This document shows, piece by piece, positions 24,912 through 33,497 of a DNA stretch of 64,000 bases. This DNA is from Mycobacterium sp. 141 (GTDB lineage Bacteria; Actinomycetota; Actinomycetes; Mycobacteriales; Mycobacteriaceae). The notes beneath the pieces were generated by a model. That model made no database searches and was not told where the DNA came from. It saw nothing but the letters and a program-made list of their open reading frames with translations. Position numbers and translations under genes: made by a program. Location of the stretch: NCBI RefSeq assembly GCF_000382405.1, contig NZ_KB908277.1:1-64000 (forward strand). The letters are read 5' to 3'. Numbering within the stretch: the stretch's first letter is position 1; each line of letters starts with the position of its first letter.

Positions 24912-26531
24912 CTATTTGACGCACGGAATACCGGACACCTTCATCCGGGTCAGGTCCGTAGGCGCGGGCGTGTAGCTGCCGGTCGCGGTGGCGGCCACGG
25001 TGGTCACCGGTGCGCTCGCCGTGGTCGATGAGGTCGTCGTCGACCCCGAAGTCCCGGACGACGTCTCGCTGCCCGACATTGCGTCGACACCCCGGTCGAG
25101 GTACTTGTCTGTGGGGAAGTCGGTGCCGATGGTCAATTGCACGGCGCCGGGAGCGACACCGGTGGACGGCTCGGCCGTCAGTCCCAGTTCGTCGGCCAAC
25201 GCGTGCGCCGCCGCATCGGCGCCCTGCCCGAATTCGAGCGTGGTGGTCGCCGACAACGCCGGTGCGTCACCGATCTGACCTTCGGTGAATCCCTTTGCGG
25301 TGAAGGTGGATTCCAGATGTGTGGCCAGCCCACTGTAGGACGACGCGTTGACTACGTCGAGCACAGCACCGTGACCGTCGAGTTTCGACTCTTTCGCCGA
25401 CGTACTGGTCGGCGCGGAATCGGGTCCGGAGACCAGGTCGTGCACGATCTTGCGGACGGTGGGTACGTCGATGATGTTGACGTCCTCGCCCAGCGAGTCC
25501 CGCCCGAACTCCTTGATCGGCAGCGTGTACAGCGACGGCGGATGATCGGTGAGAGCCGATGCGCGTCTGGTGAATTCGGCGAGATCAAAACCGGAGTCCA
25601 GGGCCACGTTCTGCTTGGCGACGTTCAGTAGGTTGTGCAGCGTGCTGGCGTTGTTCAGCCCGCCGTTGTGGCCCAGTGCGGAGACCAGGGCCGCGATGAA
25701 TGCCTGCTGGCGCCGGGTGCGGTCCAGATCGGTGAAGTTCTCGTCGTTGACGTCACGGCGCTGCCGCACGAACGCCATCGCCTGGGCGGCGTCGATCTCC
25801 TGGACGCCCTTGCGGAAGTTGGCTCCCGAGTACGGATCCGAGGTGTCGGCGTTGAGGCATACGGTGATCGGCTCGACAGTCTTGGCGATCTGGAAGAACG
25901 CGCCCAAGGTGACCTCGACGAAGTGATCGATCGGGATACCCAGCAGATTGCGCACCGTGGCGATCTCGGCTTTGCGGCCCGCCTCACGGGCCTGCTGCTC
26001 GTGGACGGCCACGTTGTCGGTGTCCGACTCCATGTGGTCCATCGCGTGCTGGTAGGCCAGCCCGTAGGCCTGCTTGATCTTGCCCTTGCAGGTGCCCGAG
26101 GGGCATCCGGCCAGCTGTACGTAGTCGTCGCGCGGGATGGAGAACGCCGTGGCCGGGCTGCCGTCGCCGGGGAGATGCACGACGATCAGCACGTTGGAGT
26201 TGTAGCCGCCCACCGTCTCGTCGCCGGCGTGCAGTGCGTCGTAGATGTCCTGCGGCAGCGGGTTGCCGTGCTGATCGAGCCGGCTGTCCAGCCCCATGAT
26301 GAGGATGTTCTCGGCGTTACCCGACGACGCGGGACCGCCCGCCAGCGCATTGGACGTGGTGATGCCGTTGAGTGCTCCGTGATAGCCGGCCCAGGCCATG
26401 CCCGTGCCCGCCAGCACGGCTGTCGCGGCCAGGCCGACGGTCACTCTGCGGGCAACCCGAAGACCGCGGCGTGGTGCTCGGCGGTCCATCCGGTGCCGAG
26501 CGGAATGGTGCGCATGCGCGGGCTGTGTCAT
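24912..26531 (-). CDS. LytR-CpsA-Psr (LCP) family cell-wall ligase
   Basis: A 539-residue membrane-anchored protein. After a basic cytoplasmic tail and one helix (about residues 27-48), the LCP domain begins NILIMGLDSRLDQHG and includes the polyprenyl-phosphate-binding arginines and acids in AFSIPRDDYVQLAG and QAMAFVRQRRDVNDENF. A C-terminal LytR_C domain (about 370-460) and a Thr/Ser-rich tail follow. Mycobacterial LCP proteins attach arabinogalactan to peptidoglycan. The gene begins at ATG 26531, and the 40 bases before it are short tandem repeats shared with the 3' end of the upstream acyl-CoA dehydrogenase gene. Confidence 0.88.
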   Translation of the reverse strand: MTQPAHAHHSARHRMDRRAPRRGLRVARRVTVGLAATAVLAGTGMAWAGYHGALNGITTSNALAGGPASSGNAENILIMGLDSRLDQHGNPLPQDIYDALHAGDETVGGYNSNVLIVVHLPGDGSPATAFSIPRDDYVQLAGCPSGTCKGKIKQAYGLAYQHAMDHMESDTDNVAVHEQQAREAGRKAEIATVRNLLGIPIDHFVEVTLGAFFQIAKTVEPITVCLNADTSDPYSGANFRKGVQEIDAAQAMAFVRQRRDVNDENFTDLDRTRRQQAFIAALVSALGHNGGLNNASTLHNLLNVAKQNVALDSGFDLAEFTRRASALTDHPPSLYTLPIKEFGRDSLGEDVNIIDVPTVRKIVHDLVSGPDSAPTSTSAKESKLDGHGAVLDVVNASSYSGLATHLESTFTAKGFTEGQIGDAPALSATTTLEFGQGADAAAHALADELGLTAEPSTGVAPGAVQLTIGTDFPTDKYLDRGVDAMSGSETSSGTSGSTTTSSTTASAPVTTVAATATGSYTPAPTDLTRMKVSGIPCVK

Positions 26532-26535
26532 AGTC

Positions 26536-26575
26536 GCCTGTCATTATGGGCTGCCTGCCATTATGCGGCCTGTCA
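26536..26575. repeat. Short tandem repeats at the acyl-CoA dehydrogenase/LCP junction
   Basis: GCCTGYCATTATG occurs at 26536-26548 and 26553-26565, with a partial copy GCCTGTCA at 26568-26575 that contains the acyl-CoA dehydrogenase stop codon (TGA on the minus strand). The array fills almost the whole gap between the two minus-strand genes. Confidence 0.75.
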
Positions 26576-27712
26576 GGATCCCAACCCCCGCGCGATCACC
26601 AGCCGCTGGATCTGGTTGGTGCCTTCGAAGATCTGGGTGATCTTGGCTTCCCGCATGAAACGTTCTACGCGGAAGTCACGCGTGTAGCCGACCCCGCCGA
26701 AGACCTGCACGGCGTCGGTCGTCACTTTCATCGCGGCGTCGGTGGCGGTCAGCTTGGCCACGCTGGCCTGCATCGAATACGGGAGACCGGCATCGCGGCG
26801 GCGGGCGGCGTCGAGATAGGTGGCTCGAGCGCTCAGCACCGCGGCGGCCATGTCGGCGAGCAGGAACCCCAGGCCCTGATGGTCGATGATCTTGCGGCCG
26901 AACGTGCTGCGCTCGTTGGCGTAGCGCACGGCCTCGTCGAGCGCGGCCTGGGCGATACCCACGGCTACCGCGGCGATGCCCAAGCGTCCCGAATCCAGGG
27001 CCGAGAACGCGATGGACAGACCCTGGCCCTCGGCACCGATGAGCCGCTCGGCTTCGATCTCGGCGTTGTCGTAGAACGCCGAGGTGGTGGGTACCGCGTG
27101 CAGGCCCATCTTCTCCTCGGGCTTCCCGAAGGTCAGGCCTTCCAGATCCCCGGGAACCAGGAAGCATGACACTCCGCGGGAACCCTCGCCCGTGCGCGCG
27201 AACAACGTATAGAAGTCGGCCTTGCCGCCATGGGTGATCCACGCTTTGGAGCCGTTGAGCACGTAGCTGTCACCGGAGCGCTTGGCCGCACAGCGCAGCG
27301 CCGCGGCATCCGAGCCCGCCTGGGGCTCCGACAGGCTGTACGCGCCGATCTGGCTGCCCGAGAGCATGCCGGGCAGCCAGCGCTGCTTTTGCTCGTCGCT
27401 CCCGAACATCAGCAGTGGATGCGATGACAGGCTGTTCACGCTGACCGCGACCGCGACGGCGGCCCACCGGGCGGCGATCTCCTCGAGCACCTGCAGGTAC
27501 ACCTCGTAGGGCTGACCGCCGCCACCCCATTCCGCGGGCTGGGGCAGGCTCAGCAGCCCCGCGTCCCCCAACCGGGCGAAGACCCCTTCCGGATATTTTT
27601 CGTGCCGCTCATATTCGTCGACGATCGGATCCAGTACCTTGTCGGCGATATCGCAGGTCAGGGCGACGAGTTCGCGTGCCTCATCGGATGGCAGTAAGCG
27701 GTCGACCGGCAT
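26573..27712 (-). CDS. Acyl-CoA dehydrogenase (short/branched-chain type)
   Basis: A 379-residue acyl-CoA dehydrogenase of the common bacterial length. The flavin motifs GAYSLSEPQAGSDAAAL and YVLNGSKAWITHGGKAD are intact, and the catalytic base is Glu363 in QIFEGTNQIQRLV, the position used by short- and medium-chain enzymes. It would perform the first dehydrogenation step of beta-oxidation or branched amino acid breakdown. It is followed 41 bases later by the LCP gene but does not obviously share a pathway with it. The precise FadE number cannot be assigned. Confidence 0.87.
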   Translation of the reverse strand: MPVDRLLPSDEARELVALTCDIADKVLDPIVDEYERHEKYPEGVFARLGDAGLLSLPQPAEWGGGGQPYEVYLQVLEEIAARWAAVAVAVSVNSLSSHPLLMFGSDEQKQRWLPGMLSGSQIGAYSLSEPQAGSDAAALRCAAKRSGDSYVLNGSKAWITHGGKADFYTLFARTGEGSRGVSCFLVPGDLEGLTFGKPEEKMGLHAVPTTSAFYDNAEIEAERLIGAEGQGLSIAFSALDSGRLGIAAVAVGIAQAALDEAVRYANERSTFGRKIIDHQGLGFLLADMAAAVLSARATYLDAARRRDAGLPYSMQASVAKLTATDAAMKVTTDAVQVFGGVGYTRDFRVERFMREAKITQIFEGTNQIQRLVIARGLGS

Positions 27713-27748
27713 ACTTGCACATCCTAGTTTCCTGCTCGGCCCGGACGG

Positions 27749-29188
27749 TTACACGCGCTGTGCGGCGGGCAGGGCGGCAAGGATGTCGTTCACCCGGTCG
27801 CGGGCGTCGCCGAACAGCATCTGGGTGTTCTCGCGGAAGAACAGCGGGTTCTGCACACCGGCGTAGCCCGAGGCCATGGACCGCTTGAACACGATGACGT
27901 TGTCGGCGTTCCACACCGTCAGCACCGGCATACCCGCGATCGGACTGCCCGGATCCTCGGCCGCCGCCGGGTTCACGGTGTCGTTGGCGCCGATCACGAG
28001 CACGACGGAGGTGCCGTCGAAATCGTCGTTGATCTCGTCCATCTCGAGCACGATGTCGTAGGGCACCTTGGCCTCGGCCAGCAGCACGTTCATGTGACCG
28101 GGCAGCCGGCCGGCGACCGGGTGGATGCCGAAGCGGACGTTGACGCCGCGCTCGCGCAGTTTGCGGGCCAGGTCGGCGACACCGTACTGAGCCTGCGCCA
28201 CGGCCATGCCGTAGCCGGGGGTGATGATGACCGAGTCGGCGTGGCTGAGCAGCTCGGCCGCGCCCTCGGCGGTGATCTCGCGGGGTTCGCCGTAGTCCTT
28301 ATCCTCGGCGGGGCCAGCCTCGATCCCGAACCCGCCGGCGATGACAGAGATGAACGACCGGTTCATGGCCTTGCACATGATGTAGGACAGGTAGGCACCA
28401 GAGGAGCCGACGAGTGCGCCGGTGATGATCAGCAGGTCGTTACCGAGCAGGAACCCCGAGGCGGCCGCGGCCCACCCGGAGTAGCTGTTGAGCATCGACA
28501 CCACCACGGGCATGTCGCCGCCGCCGATGGAGGCCACCAGGTGCAAGCCCAGCAGCAGCGCGAGCGCGGTGACCACCACCAGTAGCCACAGGTGGGGTTC
28601 GATGACGAACCACACGGTGAGCGCGAAGAAGACCACCAACGCCCCGACGTTGAGAAAGTTCTTGCCGGGCAGCATCAGTGGTGCGGACTTGATGCGGGCC
28701 GAGAGCTTGAGGTTCGCCACGATCGAGCCGGTGAAGGTGACAGCGCCGATGAAGACGCCGACGAACACCTCGGCCGAGTGGATGCCGAGCATGTGTTCGC
28801 CGGTCAGTTTCGCGGCTTCGGCGCCGGCCAGATCGTGCTCGACGTGCAAGTAGCCGTTCCAACCGACGAGCACCGCAGCCAGGCCCACGAATGAGTGCAG
28901 CAGGGCGATCAGCTCGGGCATGCCCGTCATGTCGACCACTCGGGCGCGCCACAGGCCTATCGCGGCGCCGATGATCATCGCGCCGACCAGCAGCGCCACG
29001 CCCATCGGCTCGATCTCGCGGTCGAACGCGAGCGCGATGGTCGCGGTCAGGGCGATCGTCATGCCGACCATACCGAAAGTATTTCCGGCCCTGGATGTCT
29101 CGTGTTTGGAGAGCCCGGCCAGCGCGAGGATGAACAGCAGCGCGGCGACGACGTAGGCCGCCGTGGCGATGTTTTCTAAAGTGAGCAT
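27749..29188 (-). CDS. pntB: NAD(P) transhydrogenase subunit beta
   Basis: A 479-residue PntB. About eight to nine helices of domain II occupy residues 1-260, and the C-terminal domain III binds NADP(H), marked by GYGMAVAQAQYGVADLAR and the late GVQNPLFFRENTQMLFGDAR motif. Together with PntA it couples proton entry to hydride transfer from NADH to NADP+, supplying NADPH. The gene follows pntA by 28 bases. Confidence 0.93.
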   Translation of the reverse strand: MLTLENIATAAYVVAALLFILALAGLSKHETSRAGNTFGMVGMTIALTATIALAFDREIEPMGVALLVGAMIIGAAIGLWRARVVDMTGMPELIALLHSFVGLAAVLVGWNGYLHVEHDLAGAEAAKLTGEHMLGIHSAEVFVGVFIGAVTFTGSIVANLKLSARIKSAPLMLPGKNFLNVGALVVFFALTVWFVIEPHLWLLVVVTALALLLGLHLVASIGGGDMPVVVSMLNSYSGWAAAASGFLLGNDLLIITGALVGSSGAYLSYIMCKAMNRSFISVIAGGFGIEAGPAEDKDYGEPREITAEGAAELLSHADSVIITPGYGMAVAQAQYGVADLARKLRERGVNVRFGIHPVAGRLPGHMNVLLAEAKVPYDIVLEMDEINDDFDGTSVVLVIGANDTVNPAAAEDPGSPIAGMPVLTVWNADNVIVFKRSMASGYAGVQNPLFFRENTQMLFGDARDRVNDILAALPAAQRV

Positions 29189-29216
29189 GGAATCGGCTCC
29201 GAAGTTTCTGTGGGCA

Positions 29217-30752
29217 CTAGCTGCGGGAGAACATGGCGAGCATGCGGCGCGTCACCGCGAATCCGCCGAATACGTTGATGCTCGCGAGCAGAATCGCCAG
29301 GCAGGCCAGCACGGTGACCGGGAGGTTGTGCTGGCCGATCTGCAGCAGGGCGCCCACCAGGATGATCCCGGAGATTGCGTTGGTCACCGACATCAGCGGG
29401 GTGTGCAGCGCGTGGTGCACGTTGCCGATCACGTAGTAGCCGATGACGATCGCCAGCGCGAACACGGTGAGGTGCACCTGCAGTGCCGACGGCGAGATCG
29501 CGATCAGCGCGAAGATGACGGCCGCGACGGCGAAGGTGACACCGAGCCGGCGCCCCATCGACATCGGGTGCTTCTCTGGCTTCGCCGCCGGCGTGGCGGC
29601 TGCCGGCTGGGCCACCGGCGCGGCAGAGACCTTTACCGGTGGCGGCGGCCAGGTGATCTCGCCGTCGCAGACGACCGTTATCGATCGCTGCACCACGTCG
29701 TCAAAGTCGAGGACGACTTTTCCGTCCTTCTCCGGGGTCAGCAGCTTGAGCAAGTTCACCAGGTTGGTGCCGTAGAGCTGGGAGGCCTGGGCGGGCAGCT
29801 GGCCGGCGAGGTCGGTGTAGCCGATTATGGTCACGCCGTTGTCGGTGACGGTCACCTGGTTTTTGACGGTGCCCTCGACGTTGCCGCCGTTGGTCGCGGC
29901 CATGTCGACGATCACGCTGCCCGATTTCATCGACGCGACCATGTCGGCGGTGATGATGCGTGGCGCGGGCCTCCCGGGGATCAGGGCCGTGGTGATGATG
30001 ATGTCGATGTCTTTGCACTGCTCGGCGTACAGCGCGGCCTCGCGGGCCTTGTAGTCGTCACCCATCTCCTTGGCGTAGCCGGTGGCCGACACCTCATTTT
30101 CCGCGGTCGCGGGGTCAGCGACCGAGAGGTACTCCGCACCCAGCGACGCGACCTGATCGGCCACCTCGGGCCGGGGGTCGGTGGCCCGCACGATCGCTCC
30201 GAGGCTGCCGGCCGCACCGATCGCGGCCAGCCCGGCCACCCCCGCACCCACCACGAGCACCTTCGCCGGCGGCACCTTGCCCGCCGCGGTCACCTGACCC
30301 GTGAAGAACCGGCCGAACTCATGAGCCGCCTCGATCACCGCGCGGTAGCCCGCGACGTTGGCCATCGAGGACAGCACGTCCAGCGACTGAGCCCGCGAGA
30401 TCCGCGGCACCGCGTCCATCGCCAACACCGTGATCGGTCGGGTGGACAGTTTTTCGACGAGCTCGGGGTTCAGTGCCGGTGAGATCAGGCTGACCAGCAT
30501 CGCGCCGTCGCGCAGCTCGGCGATCTCGTTGTCGTCGGGTGCGTTCACCTTCAGCACCACGTCGGCATCCCACGGCTGCCCGATCTCCGCGCCGGCCGCT
30601 ACGTAGGCACTGTCGGCGAAGCTGGACGCCGCGCCGGCACCGGATTCGACGACAACTGTGTGGCCGAGCTTGATGATCTGTCCGACGGTCTGCGGAGTGG
30701 CGGCAACACGCGTTTCCCCTGGTTGAGACTCTTGCGGTATCCCAATGATCAT
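29217..30752 (-). CDS. pntA: NAD(P) transhydrogenase subunit alpha (fused PntA)
   Basis: A 511-residue alpha subunit. Domain I, the NAD(H)-binding part, runs from MIIGIPQESQPGETRVA through the Rossmann motif VLVVGAGVAGLAAIGAA (about 168-184). A Pro/Ala linker near 385-400 leads into about four membrane helices. This is the fused E. coli-like form; M. tuberculosis encodes the same two parts as separate pntAa and pntAb genes. It is the first gene of the pntA-pntB unit. The 107-base gap upstream to corA should contain its promoter. Confidence 0.93.
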   Translation of the reverse strand: MIIGIPQESQPGETRVAATPQTVGQIIKLGHTVVVESGAGAASSFADSAYVAAGAEIGQPWDADVVLKVNAPDDNEIAELRDGAMLVSLISPALNPELVEKLSTRPITVLAMDAVPRISRAQSLDVLSSMANVAGYRAVIEAAHEFGRFFTGQVTAAGKVPPAKVLVVGAGVAGLAAIGAAGSLGAIVRATDPRPEVADQVASLGAEYLSVADPATAENEVSATGYAKEMGDDYKAREAALYAEQCKDIDIIITTALIPGRPAPRIITADMVASMKSGSVIVDMAATNGGNVEGTVKNQVTVTDNGVTIIGYTDLAGQLPAQASQLYGTNLVNLLKLLTPEKDGKVVLDFDDVVQRSITVVCDGEITWPPPPVKVSAAPVAQPAAATPAAKPEKHPMSMGRRLGVTFAVAAVIFALIAISPSALQVHLTVFALAIVIGYYVIGNVHHALHTPLMSVTNAISGIILVGALLQIGQHNLPVTVLACLAILLASINVFGGFAVTRRMLAMFSRS

Positions 30753-30859
30753 CTAGTTCTATCCGATCTGTTGATTGGGCATCGATTGAGTCTCCCATTT
30801 GCACCGCGCGACCACGCATCCCTTTTACGGGGGCGAGTCGTGCGCTCATCACTGCATCG

Positions 30860-31864
30860 CTACAGCCAATCGCGGCGTTTGAACATCACGTACAGCAGGA
30901 CGACGAGCACGACGATCAGAGCCGAGCTGGCGATGAAGCCCACCACGGTGTTGATCCCTGGGTACGTGACGTTCTGGCCGTAGAAGCCGGTGATGGCCGT
31001 CGGCACGGCGATGATCGCGGCCCAACCGGTGAGCTTCTTCATGACGGTGTTGAGCCGCGCGTCCTGCAGTGACAGGTTGGTCTCGAAAACGGTGGTGACC
31101 ATGTCCCGCAGGGACTCGGTCCACTCCGAGGCCCGCAGCACATGGTCGTAGAGATCGGCGTAGAGCGGGTCGAGGTCGGGGGAGATCTGCGAATCCATCC
31201 GTCGATGCTGAATGGTGCTGACCACCTCGCGCATCGGCAGGACCACACGCCGCAGCTGGACCAGATCCTTGCGGAGCCGGAAGGTGCGCCGCTGCAGCCC
31301 CCGCCGCGGCCCGCCGTCGTCGAACAGCTCGTCTTCGAGCGACTCGATGGCGTCGTCGAGTTCTTGGACAGCGTCGAAATGTCCGTCGACCACGACGTCG
31401 AGCAGACCGTGGACCAGCGCGCCGACGCCGTACTGCTGTCCGCCGAGCTCGTCGAAACGTCGGGACACCTCATCGATGTCGAAGTCGGTGGCCTCCGACT
31501 CGGTGGGCGGCAACCGCACGGTGATCAGCCCGCGGGGCAGCACGAAGGCCGAAATACGGTGTTTGACCAGGATGGTCGAGATGTCGTCGGTGGGGATGCG
31601 CAGGTGCACGGCGTAGACCGTGAAGAACGTATGGGTGTGGTACACGGACGCCTTGGTGCGTTCCATCGGCGCCATAGCGTCCTCGACGGCCCAGATGTTG
31701 AGCCCGAGTTCCTCGGCCAACGCCCGCAGTGTGCCATGGTCCGGATCGTAGATATCAGCCCATATCAGGGCCTCCTCGTCGGTCAGGCAGTCCGAGATCT
31801 CGTCGAACATGAAGCCGTCGACCGGCTTGCCGGCTCGCCAGATCCGCCCGTGCACCTGGGTCAT
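30860..31864 (-). CDS. corA: CorA-family divalent cation transporter with a GQN signature
   Basis: A 334-residue 2-TM-GxN family protein (start at ATG 31864; upstream GTGs could add up to ten residues). The large acidic cytoplasmic domain is followed by two C-terminal helices. The pore-loop signature after helix 1 reads GFYGQNVTYPG, so the usual Gly-Met-Asn is Gly-Gln-Asn. The C-terminus KRRDWL is the normal CorA end. It probably carries Mg2+ or another divalent ion; the changed middle residue leaves selectivity open (some GxN proteins move Zn2+). Confidence 0.82.
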   Translation of the reverse strand: MTQVHGRIWRAGKPVDGFMFDEISDCLTDEEALIWADIYDPDHGTLRALAEELGLNIWAVEDAMAPMERTKASVYHTHTFFTVYAVHLRIPTDDISTILVKHRISAFVLPRGLITVRLPPTESEATDFDIDEVSRRFDELGGQQYGVGALVHGLLDVVVDGHFDAVQELDDAIESLEDELFDDGGPRRGLQRRTFRLRKDLVQLRRVVLPMREVVSTIQHRRMDSQISPDLDPLYADLYDHVLRASEWTESLRDMVTTVFETNLSLQDARLNTVMKKLTGWAAIIAVPTAITGFYGQNVTYPGINTVVGFIASSALIVVLVVLLYVMFKRRDWL

Positions 31865-31978
31865 GGGTATCGAGTCAATCACGCTCCGCGGCACTGACCA
31901 TCGTCAGCGTCTGGCCCTTGGCCGTGGTCGGTTGCCGGTACGCTCCGGTGAGCCGAATCCGGGGTGATCGGGGGAGCT

Positions 31979-32614
31979 GTGAGCGATCGGTCGTCGATAT
32001 CGGGGGCCAACAGGTTCTGGATCAGCCTGGCTACCGGCCTGGCCGTCGGCGCGGTCGCGGGGGCCCTTTCCGGGCACTGGCCTGTCGGTCTGCTGACGGT
32101 GGTCATCGTCACGGCGGGGCTCAGCGTGGTGTGGGCGTTGGCAGTGCTGTGGCCGATGGATCCCGACCAGACGCGGGAACATGCGAGCGATGCCGATGTC
32201 AAAGGTGACGTTGGGGACCTGATGCTGGTGCTCATCCTCGCGGCCAGTCTCGCCTCGATCGGCATCCTGCTGGCATCGGCCAACAACGCTGACAAAGCCC
32301 GGTATGCGGGTATGTCGCTGGTGGCGATTCTGGCGGTGTGGGCGCTGCTGCACACCATGTACGCCGCGCGCTATGCCCGGATCTACTACCAGAGCGAGCC
32401 GACGGACATCGACTTCAATTCCGATGTCCCGCCCCGGTATGTCGACTTCTACTACTTCTCGTTCAACCTCGGGATGACCTACCAGGTGTCCGATACCAAC
32501 GTCACCACCTCGCAGCTGCGCAGTGAGGTCCTCAAGCACTGTCTGTTCAGTTACATCTACGGCACGGTGATCATCGCGTGCACCATCAACCTGGTCATCA
32601 ACCTCGTCGGATAA
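31979..32614 (+). CDS. DUF1345 family membrane protein
   Basis: A 211-residue membrane protein starting at GTG 31979 with GGGGAG just upstream. Five hydrophobic segments are visible. The conserved DUF1345 features are the HTMYAARYARIYY stretch and the loop FYYFSFNLGMTYQVSDTNVT. The family is uncharacterised. It is divergent from corA with 114 bases between starts and convergent with the 36-residue ORF at 32630-32740. Confidence 0.82.
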   Translation: MSDRSSISGANRFWISLATGLAVGAVAGALSGHWPVGLLTVVIVTAGLSVVWALAVLWPMDPDQTREHASDADVKGDVGDLMLVLILAASLASIGILLASANNADKARYAGMSLVAILAVWALLHTMYAARYARIYYQSEPTDIDFNSDVPPRYVDFYYFSFNLGMTYQVSDTNVTTSQLRSEVLKHCLFSYIYGTVIIACTINLVINLVG

Positions 32615-32629
32615 TCGCCGACGGGTGGA

Positions 32630-32740
32630 CTACACCGGGGGATACGCCGGGGGCGGGTACACACCGCGCAGGCCCCACGGAACCCAGTTGAAGAAATACT
32701 CGATCTCGTCACTGGCGTCATAATCCGGAGTCGGATCCAT
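32630..32740 (-). CDS. Small protein, Rv0157A-like (36 residues)
   Basis: A 36-codon ORF from ATG 32740, opening MDPTPDYDASDEIEYFFNWV and ending in a Pro/Tyr-rich tail PPPAYPPV. Its aromatic, acidic composition is unlike a random antisense frame. It sits between the pnt region and the Rv0158-like TetR gene, where I recall the small M. tuberculosis gene Rv0157A, also upstream of Rv0158. No signal peptide or helix is evident. It ends 16 bases from the convergent DUF1345 stop. Function unknown. Confidence 0.6.
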   Translation of the reverse strand: MDPTPDYDASDEIEYFFNWVPWGLRGVYPPPAYPPV

Positions 32741-32793
32741 GTGCGAAGTCTAGACCGGTTACGCCCACGCGGAACAGGCATTGCCTACACTGT

Positions 32794-32809
32794 TCAACCA
32801 ACGAGTTGA
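32794..32809. promoter_or_regulatory. Candidate operator upstream of the Rv0158-like TetR gene
   Basis: TCAAC, six bases, GTTGA forms an inverted repeat 23 bases before the TetR start codon. It lies just after a TACACT hexamer (32785-32790) that could be the -10. Its size and position fit autorepression by the TetR protein. Confidence 0.45.
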
Positions 32810-32831
32810 TAGGTGAGGTACGGGGTTTTAC

Positions 32832-33497
32832 ATGGCATCCGATGCAGAAGCAGGACGAGGTCGCGGCGCCGCGTCCGCCAACGGTACCTCGCGGCGGGAC
32901 GAGCTACTGAGTGTCGCCGCGAAACTATTCGCCGCGCGCGGTTACCACGGCACCCGGATGGATGACGTGGCCGAGGCCGTCGGCCTGAACAAGGCCACGG
33001 TCTACCACTACTACGCGAGCAAGTCGCTCATCCTCTACGACCTCTACAAGAGCACTGCGGATTTCACCGTCGAGGCCCTCCATGACGATCCGACCGCCTC
33101 GGCCCGCGAAACGATCTACAACTTCACCCGGCGGCTCATGGTCGGCATCGCCAACGACCTGGAGAAGGCGGCGGTGTACTTCCAGGAGGGGCCCTACATC
33201 ACCGAGTGGTTCACCGAAGAGCAGGTCGCCTATATCCGACGCGCCGAGACCCAGGTCTACGAGCATGTCCGCGACGTCATCGACCGCGGCATCGCCAGCG
33301 GCGAGTTCTACGACTGCGACTCGCACGTGTTGGCCCTGGGCTACATCGGGATGACCCTGGGTGCCTATCGGTGGCTGCGGCCGCACGGCCGGCGTTCGGC
33401 GCAGGAGATCGCCATCGAGTTCAGCACCGCGTTGCTGCGCGGGCTCATCAAGGACGAGGCCATCCGCAACGAATCGCCGCTGGGCGTCGAAGTCTAG
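32832..33497 (+). CDS. TetR family regulator, Rv0158-like
   Basis: A 221-residue TetR protein. The DNA-binding region is ELLSVAAKLFAARGYHGTRM followed by LNKATVYHYYASKSLILYDL, very close in style to KstR-type lipid regulators, and the C-terminal part matches the TetR_C ligand domain of that group. Gene order (after pnt and the small ORF) supports orthology with Rv0158. Fatty acyl or sterol-derived CoA is a plausible ligand by analogy only. Its stop codon overlaps the stop of the convergent methyltransferase within the palindrome CTAG. Confidence 0.85.
   Translation: MASDAEAGRGRGAASANGTSRRDELLSVAAKLFAARGYHGTRMDDVAEAVGLNKATVYHYYASKSLILYDLYKSTADFTVEALHDDPTASARETIYNFTRRLMVGIANDLEKAAVYFQEGPYITEWFTEEQVAYIRRAETQVYEHVRDVIDRGIASGEFYDCDSHVLALGYIGMTLGAYRWLRPHGRRSAQEIAIEFSTALLRGLIKDEAIRNESPLGVEV

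Noticed and set aside
32751..32771. A sequence similar to one arm of the DUF559-flanking palindrome (CCGGTTACGCCCACGC)
   Set aside because: Needs a gap to align, lacks the partner arm, and is not near a DUF559 gene; chance similarity is likely.
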